From contig DAOUQK010000001.1 in the NCBI GenBank assembly GCA_030625695.1, positions 1-48,240 of the forward strand: a DNA stretch of 48,240 nucleotides, given 5' to 3'. Positions 42,294-48,240 of the stretch are shown here, in pieces (position 1 is the stretch's first letter; every line of letters begins with the position of its first letter). Position numbers and translations under genes: made by a program. The stretch is from Paracoccaceae bacterium. GTDB taxonomy: Bacteria; Pseudomonadota; Alphaproteobacteria; Rhodobacterales; Rhodobacteraceae. The notes under the pieces were generated by a model. It saw nothing but the letters and a program-made list of their open reading frames with translations. It ran no database searches and had not been told where the DNA came from.

Positions 42294-42367
42294 CGTAGGG
42301 TGGGGTTCCACCCCACCGCCCCGCCCGGCAAAGTCAAAGGGATGATGGGTTGAAAACCCATCCTACG
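42294..42367. repeat. Dispersed inverted-repeat element, copy 4 (imperfect)
   Basis: A 74-base element with ends CGTAGGGTGGGGTTCCACCC and ATGGGTTGAAAACCCATCC followed by TACG. The arms are individually palindromic but differ from one another (GGGG/CCCC versus ATGGG/CCCAT), as though each had evolved its own compensating changes. It lies between convergent genes. Confidence 0.82.
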
Positions 42368-42492
42368 CAACAATAACAGGTTGGTCTTTGGGCGGATTGG
42401 TATAATATGATGCGTCATCAGGGGGATCAAATGGGCGAGAACCGAAGGTCTGTTCGCACTTTGGGTGTGGCTTCAATTGGATTGGATGTGCC

Positions 42493-43803
42493 CTAGCGAA
42501 ATGACCGCGCCGTTTCCGGCAACCAAAGGGCAATGTCGGGGATCAGGAACACCGCGATGATCAGCAGGATTTGCGCCAGAACAAACGGCATCACCCCGGC
42601 ATAGATCGACGACAGGCTAACATGCGGCGCCATGCCTTTGATCACAAACACATTCATGCCAATGGGCGGGGTGATCAGGCCCAGTTCGACCACCATCACC
42701 ACGATCACGCCGAACCAGACCGGATCAAACCCAAGGCCGGTCACGATCGGAAAGAAGATTGGCACGGTCAAAAGGATCATCGCCAAGGCGTCCAGAAACG
42801 CGCCCATCACCAGATACATCAGCAGGATAATCGCCATGATCGCAGTCGGCGACATTTCCAGCCCGCCAACAAAGCCCGAAAGCGCGCCGGCAATGCCGGA
42901 GAACACCATCAGGTTGTTCAGGGTCAGTGCCCCGATCAGGATGGCAAATATCATCGCCGAGGTTTGCACCGTTTCCAGCAACGCCTCTTTGGTGTTGGCC
43001 ACTGTCAGACGCCCCCGCATGGCCGAGATGATGAAGGCGAATGTGGCGCCGACGCCGGCCGCTTCGGTGGGGGTGAATACGCCAAAATAGATGCCGCCGA
43101 TTACCAGCACGAACAGCAGCAGGATGGCCCAGGTTTTGCTAAGTGCTGCCAGCTTTTCGCGGGTGGACTTTGGCTCTCCGGCGCTGCCGAGATGTGGCCA
43201 AATCCAGGTGACAATCGAGATCACCAGCATAAAGCCGATAACCGTCAGTACGCCGGGGATCATCCCGGCAATGAACAGATCACCAATCGAGGTTTCGGTC
43301 AGGATGCCATACAGCACCAGCACCACAGACGGCGGGATCAGGATGCCGATGATACCACCGGCCGCGACGGACCCGGTGGCCAGACTGTCGGCGTATTTGT
43401 ATTTCTCCATCTCGGGCAAAGCCACCTGAGACATGGTGGCGGCCGTCGCCACGGATGACCCACATATGGCGGCAAACGCGCCGCATGCGCCGATGGTGGC
43501 CAGGGCCAGCCCGCCGCGAAACGCGCCGAACCAGGCGTTGAAGGCTTCGTATAATTCGCGGCTTAGCCCGGACCGCGACGCGACCGAGCCCATCAGCACA
43601 AACAGCGGTACAATCGACAGATCATAGGTGACGGTGGTCTCGTACACGGTCGTGCCAAACAGCGACAGGGCAGGGGACCAGCCGATGATCATCCCCATGC
43701 CGCCCAGTCCGGCCAGCCCCATGGCAAAGCCAATTGGCACGGTCATGGCCAGCAGAATGAACAGAAAGACAAAGCAAAGGGTGCCTACGGTAATCGGATC
43801 CAT
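42493..43803 (-). CDS. TRAP transporter large permease (DctM-like)
   Basis: A 436-residue membrane protein, the normal DctM length, with multiple hydrophobic helices, GSSVATAATMSQVALPEMEKY, GGIIGILIPPSVVLVLYGIL and TPPIGMNVFVIKG motifs. It forms the channel of the second TRAP system with the DctQ gene 14 bases upstream and DctP. The C-terminus ends close to the gene-poor region. Confidence 0.92.
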   Translation of the reverse strand: MDPITVGTLCFVFLFILLAMTVPIGFAMGLAGLGGMGMIIGWSPALSLFGTTVYETTVTYDLSIVPLFVLMGSVASRSGLSRELYEAFNAWFGAFRGGLALATIGACGAFAAICGSSVATAATMSQVALPEMEKYKYADSLATGSVAAGGIIGILIPPSVVLVLYGILTETSIGDLFIAGMIPGVLTVIGFMLVISIVTWIWPHLGSAGEPKSTREKLAALSKTWAILLLFVLVIGGIYFGVFTPTEAAGVGATFAFIISAMRGRLTVANTKEALLETVQTSAMIFAILIGALTLNNLMVFSGIAGALSGFVGGLEMSPTAIMAIILLMYLVMGAFLDALAMILLTVPIFFPIVTGLGFDPVWFGVIVVMVVELGLITPPIGMNVFVIKGMAPHVSLSSIYAGVMPFVLAQILLIIAVFLIPDIALWLPETARSFR

Positions 43804-43817
43804 GTCGCGTTATTCTT

Positions 43818-44288
43818 TCAGATTTTGGTTGCGGGGTGCAGCAACAGCCAGACGGCAAACAATGTGGTGATGCCCGAGGCCGCGGCCATGACAAACACCA
43901 CCGGTGCCACCGGCAGGAACAGGATTTGTGTCGCCAGCCCATCGGACCAGAAATTTGTCGCCCGGTCCCACAGGCGCCAGGTGATCAAGCCAAAGAAGAT
44001 GACAGCAATCAGGGCGGAAAACCCGGCCAGCCATGCGCGCGTAACACGCGGGACCATTCCGGCGACCAGATCAACCGCGATATGGCCGCGGTTCAAGGTG
44101 GTCAGGCCAAGACCAAAGAAGATCATCAACCCCATGCCAAGTTCGACCATCTCGACCGTGTAAACCAGTGGTGCGTTAAAGAAATAGCGCCCGACAACAT
44201 CGGCGAAGGTGATCAGCATCAGGCCAAGCAGGCAGAACGACGCCGCGCCAGCCATCCAGTTGGATATGCGTTTGATTGTGTTCTGCAT
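43818..44288 (-). CDS. TRAP transporter small permease (DctQ-like)
   Basis: A 156-residue protein with four hydrophobic segments and VGRYFFNAPLVYTVEMVELG followed by RGHIAVDLVAG, the DctQ signature. The ATG at 44288 is preferred because GGGGGACC lies right before it; a longer reading would run into the terminator-like hairpin upstream. Confidence 0.88.
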   Translation of the reverse strand: MQNTIKRISNWMAGAASFCLLGLMLITFADVVGRYFFNAPLVYTVEMVELGMGLMIFFGLGLTTLNRGHIAVDLVAGMVPRVTRAWLAGFSALIAVIFFGLITWRLWDRATNFWSDGLATQILFLPVAPVVFVMAAASGITTLFAVWLLLHPATKI

Positions 44289-44316
44289 TTTTGGTCCCCC
44301 GGGGTCGCCAAAACAA

Positions 44317-44347
44317 GGCCGGGGCAAACTAGCAAAGTGCCCCGGCC
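44317..44347 (-). terminator. Attenuator/terminator hairpin after the second dctP gene
   Basis: Minus-strand stem GGCCGGGGC / GCCCCGGCC with a 13-base loop, followed by TTGTTTT, lies between dctP and dctQ. It should give excess receptor over permease transcripts. Confidence 0.7.
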
Positions 44348-44369
44348 CGAATTGTAGTTGGAATCCGCG

Positions 44370-45401
44370 TTACTCGCCCGCGTATTTCGCCATTGTCGCC
44401 TTTAGGTCGGCCAGCAATGCCGCACCGTCAAGCCCGGCTGCATTGGCCTTTTCGACCCATGAGTCGTTCATGAATTCGATCTTTTCGGCCCAGCGGGCCA
44501 GTTCGGCCTCGGAAAGTTGGTTGATGGTGCCATTGCTTTCAAGCGCAAACGCTTTGCCAACTGCATCGGCACGATCCCAGCCAGCGCCGAGGATACCCGC
44601 ACCTTTGATGCCGCCCAGATTGGTCAAGACCTTTTTATGTGCATCCGACAGACCTTCCCATTTGGCACGGTTCATGATGACCGCAAACGGTGTGGTGTAC
44701 AGGCCACCGGGGATTTCCAGGTGGTGGTCCAGCAATTCGCCCAGACGGAAGCCTTTGATCGATTCGAATGGGAACAGCGCGCCGTCGGCTACGCCCTTCT
44801 GGATCGCTTCATAGGCCGCAGGGGCCGGCATCGCCACGGGTGTGGCACCCAGGGCTTCGGACATGCGAACGCCGCCGCCACCAACCCGCAGTTTCACGCC
44901 CATCAGGTCTTCAAGCGTATTGATCGGCTTTTTGGTATGCACCGCACCGGGGCCGTGGACCATCAAGGTGATGACTTTGACGTCCTTGAATTCTGCGTCA
45001 AAACCGATGTTGCGGTCGTACCAGTCATAGGCCGCTTGCGACCCGGCCTCGGCGTTGGCCGACAGGAACGGCAGTTCCGCACCGCGCAGAATTTCAAACG
45101 GTCCCGGCGTATAGGCCATCACATGATAGGCCAGATCGGCGGCACCATCGCGCACCACATCATACTGACCCGGAGGCTTGGCAATCGGTGCCGGGTCCAG
45201 CTTGATCTTGAGCGTCCCGCCCGAGGCCTTTTCGATCTCGGCAAACCATTCCAGCAGCGTGTCCGCCACCAGATGGTGCTTGGGCGGCAGCCAGGTGGAC
45301 ATGCGCAATGTCACGTCTTGGGCAAACGCCATTCCGGCGCTAAGGCCAAAGGTCAGTCCGAGCGCCAAAGCCCCGGTTTTCATTAGGTTTCTACGTTTCA
45401 T
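44370..45401 (-). CDS. TRAP transporter substrate-binding protein (DctP-like)
   Basis: A 343-residue receptor with signal peptide MKRRNLMKTGALALGLTFGL ending near AFAQ, then VTLRMSTWLPPKHHLVADTL. The DctP features LEDLMGVKLRVGGGGVRMSE and AIQKGVADGALFPFESIKGF contain the Arg that usually holds a carboxylate. The start of DctP resembles receptors found beside aromatic or amine oxygenase genes. It is directly downstream of a MarR gene and near a Rieske oxygenase pair, so its ligand may be the oxygenase substrate (inference). Confidence 0.9.
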   Translation of the reverse strand: MKRRNLMKTGALALGLTFGLSAGMAFAQDVTLRMSTWLPPKHHLVADTLLEWFAEIEKASGGTLKIKLDPAPIAKPPGQYDVVRDGAADLAYHVMAYTPGPFEILRGAELPFLSANAEAGSQAAYDWYDRNIGFDAEFKDVKVITLMVHGPGAVHTKKPINTLEDLMGVKLRVGGGGVRMSEALGATPVAMPAPAAYEAIQKGVADGALFPFESIKGFRLGELLDHHLEIPGGLYTTPFAVIMNRAKWEGLSDAHKKVLTNLGGIKGAGILGAGWDRADAVGKAFALESNGTINQLSEAELARWAEKIEFMNDSWVEKANAAGLDGAALLADLKATMAKYAGE

Positions 45402-45470
45402 GTGAACTCCCTTTCACGTTGGTCTTTTACTTGTCACCGCTTTCATGCGGCGTTGGTTGGTTTGATATCT

Positions 45471-45926
45471 TCAGGTACGTGGATTGCATAGCTTTTTCAG
45501 CACGCGCTTAAGCATAGTCTTTTCCGAATCGGTCAGATTTTCCAGCACTTTCGTTTCATGGGCCTTGGCTGAGATCAGCAGAGGCGCGACAATCTCTTGT
45601 CCCTTCGCGGTGACAAATATTGCCATTTTGCGCCGATCCCCGGCGACCGCTTGTTTGTTCAACAGCCCGTCACTGACCATCTGGTCGATGATCTTGGTTA
45701 GACGGGATTGTTCATAAAGCACCAGTTTCGACAGGCTGGTCAGCATCAGACCGGGTTGGTCAACCACGCAGGCCAGCACCCGCCAGACGTGGATCTTGAT
45801 ACCGCTTGCCTTGACCTTGCGATGAAATTCATCCGACAGATGCTGACTGGCCGAAGCCAGTTGATACAATAGATAATCATCCACAAAAGTGGTTGGTTTG
45901 TCAGCAGGGGCAGTCATCAGCGTCAT
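45471..45926 (-). CDS. MarR-family transcriptional regulator
   Basis: A winged-helix protein with the MarR core: HVWRVLACVVDQPGLMLTSL, the recognition helix LYEQSRLTKIIDQMVSDGLL and the wing DRRKMAIFVTAKGQEIVAPL. The start is uncertain: ATG at 45926 (151 residues) is used, with no strong ribosome site; a TTG at 45971 would add 15 residues. An inverted repeat TTGAC-GA-GTCAA lies at 45951-45962 and may be its own operator. It is upstream of the TRAP genes and divergent from the reductase/oxygenase genes, and likely controls both, responding to an aromatic-type ligand (family knowledge). Confidence 0.85.
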   Translation of the reverse strand: MTLMTAPADKPTTFVDDYLLYQLASASQHLSDEFHRKVKASGIKIHVWRVLACVVDQPGLMLTSLSKLVLYEQSRLTKIIDQMVSDGLLNKQAVAGDRRKMAIFVTAKGQEIVAPLLISAKAHETKVLENLTDSEKTMLKRVLKKLCNPRT

Positions 45927-46018
45927 GGCGACGAAACAAACAGATGTCGATTGACGAGTCAATTCCTTCAACCATGAAAATATGCGATTTCATATTAATC
46001 ACCCGAATCTAGCCTCTG

Positions 46019-46046
46019 TTGACAGATGAAACTTTAAAGTTAAAAG
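46019..46046 (+). promoter_or_regulatory. Possible promoter of the reductase/Rieske operon
   Basis: TTGACA at 46019-46024 is followed after 16 bases by TAAAAG, in an AT-rich stretch 40 bases before the reductase ATG. The -10 is poor, so support is modest. Confidence 0.3.
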
Positions 46047-46085
46047 TATGAAAAGGAATATAGTATCTTCAGCCAAGGCGCCTAA

Positions 46086-47036
46086 ATGCTCAGACTGTCC
46101 GTAACAAATGTCGACGATGCTGCCCCCGGGGTCAGACAGATATCTCTGGCGGATAAGGATACCCTGTTGCCCGGCTACAGTGCCGGAGCGCATATCAAGA
46201 TTGACGTGCCGGGCGTGGGATTGCGGGAATATTCACTGATCAATCTGGACCCGGACCGGGAGACACAGGACGGGGTGACGTCTTATGACCTTGGGGTGCG
46301 TCTTGAAGACGACAGCACCGGCGGGTCGGTCTTCATGCACGCCCTGACGCGGGGCGATCAGGTGACATGCGAACCACCCCGGAACGATTTTCCATTGGCA
46401 GGAAACCCCAATCCCCTGCTGATTGCCGGGGGAATTGGCATTACGCCGATTGCGACGATGGCGGCGTATCTGGCCGGGCAAGGGGTGTCGTTTGATCTGC
46501 ATTATTCCGGGCGCGAGCAAGGATCACTGGCGTTTCTGGACGCCTTGACGAAGATCGCTGGTAACCATCTGACGACGCATTACGACAACACCGAAACCGC
46601 GCTTGACCTGGCGGGCCTGCTGCGCACGACATCGCCCACGCGCGACATCTATGTCTGCGGCCCCAAGGGCATGATCGAAGCCACCAAAACGGCTGCCGCG
46701 CAGGCAGGTTTCGCCGCCGACCGCATCCATTTCGAACTGTTCGCCCGTGCCACCCCCCAAACCGGGGACGTGGCGTTTGAAGTCGAGATTGCCTCAACCG
46801 GTGACGTTTACACCATCCCCGCCGACCAAAGTATCATCGAAGCACTTGAGGCGGCCGGGCTTGACCTGATGTATGACTGCCAACGCGGCGATTGCGGAAT
46901 ATGTCAGGTTGACGTGCTCTCGGGGGTGCCTGATCATCGTGATGTGGTTCTGTCGGATGATGAAAAATCCGCCGGCGACGTGATGCAAATCTGTGTATCC
47001 CGCGCCAGGTCCAAACGTCTGGTGCTGGATTTATAA
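46086..47036 (+). CDS. Rieske oxygenase reductase component (VanB/phthalate dioxygenase reductase type)
   Basis: A 316-residue electron-transfer protein in the PDR order: flavin domain (HIKIDVPGVGLREYSLINL, about 35-55), NAD domain (LIAGGIGITPIATMAAYL and YVCGPKGMIEA), and C-terminal plant-type [2Fe-2S] domain with CQRGDCGICQ and the last Cys in QICVSRA. It passes electrons from NAD(P)H to the oxygenase encoded 15 bases downstream. Family members serve vanillate, phthalate or carnitine/betaine-type oxygenases. Confidence 0.92.
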   Translation: MLRLSVTNVDDAAPGVRQISLADKDTLLPGYSAGAHIKIDVPGVGLREYSLINLDPDRETQDGVTSYDLGVRLEDDSTGGSVFMHALTRGDQVTCEPPRNDFPLAGNPNPLLIAGGIGITPIATMAAYLAGQGVSFDLHYSGREQGSLAFLDALTKIAGNHLTTHYDNTETALDLAGLLRTTSPTRDIYVCGPKGMIEATKTAAAQAGFAADRIHFELFARATPQTGDVAFEVEIASTGDVYTIPADQSIIEALEAAGLDLMYDCQRGDCGICQVDVLSGVPDHRDVVLSDDEKSAGDVMQICVSRARSKRLVLDL

Positions 47037-47050
47037 GGAAGGTTACGCGC

Positions 47051-48240
47051 ATGAACGACCAAATCGAAAGAATTCGCGCCCTGCAACGCCCCGGCGAAGT
47101 GCACCGCGATGCCTATGTGGCCCCCGACGTGTTTGACATGGAAATGAAACATTTGTTTCGCAATGCCTGGGTCTATGTGGGCCATGCCAGTCAGATTGCC
47201 AACAAGGGCGATTATTACGCCACTCAAGTGGCCGATCAGCCGGTTTTGATGGTGCGTCATACGGATATGTCGGTGCGGGTTTTGTACAACCGCTGCCCGC
47301 ACAAAGGCACCCAGGTGGTGATTGACACGCAAGGCAACACCGGCAAATTCTTTCGCTGCCCTTATCACGCCTGGTCGTTCAAAACCGATGGCTCACTTTT
47401 GGCGGTGCCGTTGAAAAAGGGGTATCAGGATACTGAATTCAAAGGGTCCTGTGCTGCCAAGGGCATGACCCCGGTGCGTCACGTCAGGGAATACCGCGAG
47501 TTCATCTTTGCCAAAATCAACGACGAAGGCCCCGATTTCGAAGAGTTCTTTGGCGACAGCCTGTCGTCGTTGGACAACATGATCGACCGTTCCCCGGTGG
47601 GGCGGCTTGAGGTGGTCGGATCACCCTTGCGGTATGCGCACAACTGCAACTGGAAGATGCTGGTCGAAAACCAGACCGACACCTGCCATCCGATGGTCGC
47701 GCATGAAAGCAGCGCAGGCACGGTCAAAGACATCTGGAGCCGTCAGGACGAGGGCACCAAAAAGCCGATGGTGGTGGAACTGGTCCTGCCCTTTATGTCG
47801 TCATACGAGTTCTTTGAAGGCATGGGCATCCGCACCTGGGACAACGGCCATGGCCATACCGGCGTGCATCATTCGATCCATTCGGATTATTCTGACATCC
47901 CCGGCTATAGCGATCAGATGGAGGCGGCTTATGGCAAGGAACGCGCCGACGAAATCCTGAACGAAAACCGCCATAACACGGTGTATTTCCCCAATCTGAT
48001 GATCAAGGGGCCGATTCAGACCTTGCGCCTGTTCAAACCGCTTGCCGCCGATAAAACCCTGGTCGAGTCGTGGATTTTCCGGCTGGTGGACGCGCCTGAC
48101 AAACTGTTGGAACGCACGGCGATGTATAACCGGATCATCAATGCGCCGACGTCGATTGTTGGCCATGATGATCTTGAGATGTATGAGCGCGCGCAGTCCG
48201 GGCTGGCCAGCGACGGCATGGAATGGGTCAATGTGCAGCG
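47051..48240 (+). CDS. Rieske non-heme iron oxygenase alpha subunit (cut by window edge)
   Basis: The frame opened by the ATG at 47051 stays open to the window end, about 396 residues. The Rieske cluster is Cys82-x-His84 in RCPHKG and Cys103-x2-His106 in RCPYHAW. The mononuclear iron site is in ENQTDTCHPMVAHES, with Asp210, His213 and His218 in the D-x2-H-x4-H pattern. A GGAAGG ribosome site lies upstream. It is a class with a single alpha chain and VanB-like reductase; the C-terminal substrate region is partly absent, so ring hydroxylase versus O- or N-demethylase cannot be decided. Confidence 0.9.
   Translation, partial: MNDQIERIRALQRPGEVHRDAYVAPDVFDMEMKHLFRNAWVYVGHASQIANKGDYYATQVADQPVLMVRHTDMSVRVLYNRCPHKGTQVVIDTQGNTGKFFRCPYHAWSFKTDGSLLAVPLKKGYQDTEFKGSCAAKGMTPVRHVREYREFIFAKINDEGPDFEEFFGDSLSSLDNMIDRSPVGRLEVVGSPLRYAHNCNWKMLVENQTDTCHPMVAHESSAGTVKDIWSRQDEGTKKPMVVELVLPFMSSYEFFEGMGIRTWDNGHGHTGVHHSIHSDYSDIPGYSDQMEAAYGKERADEILNENRHNTVYFPNLMIKGPIQTLRLFKPLAADKTLVESWIFRLVDAPDKLLERTAMYNRIINAPTSIVGHDDLEMYERAQSGLASDGMEWVNVQ

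Noticed and set aside
41995..42311. Open frame of about 100 codons on the minus strand in the 3' gap
   Set aside because: Not a real gene: WD40 motifs continue in another frame, so it is part of the pseudogene; its start lies within repeat copy 4.
42431..42496. Short plus-strand frame (about 21 codons) before the second TRAP operon
   Set aside because: Too short, no ribosome site, no recognisable features; overlaps the 3' end of the opposite dctM gene.

Overview
The window looks like chromosomal DNA of a marine alphaproteobacterium, most likely a Rhodobacteraceae (Roseobacter-group) organism. This rests on family composition and is inference: two complete TRAP transporters, an AepXVW-type 2-aminoethylphosphonate importer, a GlxBCD-type split glutamate synthase, a DUF6455-like small protein, moderately GC-rich DNA and tightly overlapping catabolic operons. 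I see no rRNA, tRNA, CRISPR array, transposase or phage gene.

Layout. (1) 1-6160: a two-gene flavoenzyme module on the minus strand, cut by the left edge, diverges from a DeoR/GlpR-type regulator and a DctQ-DctM-DctP TRAP transporter. (2) 6272-10461: phosphonate-type ABC importer (permease, ATPase, binding protein; minus strand). (3) 10536-15202: complete Liv-type (branched-chain amino acid/amide family) ABC importer, minus strand. (4) 15345-22065: a bacterial microcompartment (BMC) operon on the minus strand, with genes coupled by 1-4 base overlaps. In transcription order it encodes a glutamine-synthetase-like ligase, BMC-P pentamer, BMC-H hexamer, an opine-dehydrogenase-like protein, a CoA-acylating aldehyde dehydrogenase, a BMC-T tandem shell protein, a malate-dehydrogenase-like enzyme with an N-terminal extension, and a Rid-family protein. 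(5) 22170-27424: a sarcosine-oxidase-like flavoprotein (plus), a small Cys-rich protein, a class I glutamine amidotransferase, and the three subunits of a glutamate-synthase-like (GlxBCD / N-methylglutamate synthase-like) enzyme (minus). (6) 27580-28655: a GntR/FCD regulator and a hotdog thioesterase.

Blocks 3-6 appear to be one regulon. A near-identical palindrome, CTGTATACAG, lies in front of the Liv binding-protein gene, between the ligase and flavoprotein genes, and upstream of the Glx operon; a weaker copy precedes the GntR gene. My working model (inference) is that an amine or amino compound imported by the Liv system is conjugated to glutamate. The ligase would make a gamma-glutamylamide, or the Glx-type synthase an N-alkylglutamate. 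The FAD oxidase would then release an aldehyde, and the acylating dehydrogenase would convert it to acyl-CoA inside a protein shell. No phosphotransacylase, alcohol dehydrogenase, B12 enzyme or glycyl radical enzyme is present, so this is not a standard Eut, Pdu or GRM locus. It is the most interesting part of the window.

(7) 29046-41921: a flavodoxin-like quinone reductase, a second Rid protein, then a long plus-strand catabolic run: NMT1/THI5-type ABC importer, 5'-nucleotidase-like phosphoesterase, creatininase-family amidase, cytosine-deaminase-like amidohydrolase, FAD-linked oxidase, MhpD-like hydratase, IlvD/Edd dehydratase and a 3-hydroxyisobutyrate-dehydrogenase-like enzyme. The substrate is unknown. 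(8) 41922-42492: a gene-poor stretch with a decayed WD40 fragment. (9) 42493-48240: a second TRAP transporter with a MarR regulator (minus), divergent from a VanB-type reductase and a Rieske oxygenase alpha subunit cut by the right edge.

Four copies of a roughly 74 bp inverted-repeat element (ends GTAGG...CCTAC) sit at gene ends, and a perfect 52 bp palindrome lies at 28766-28817.
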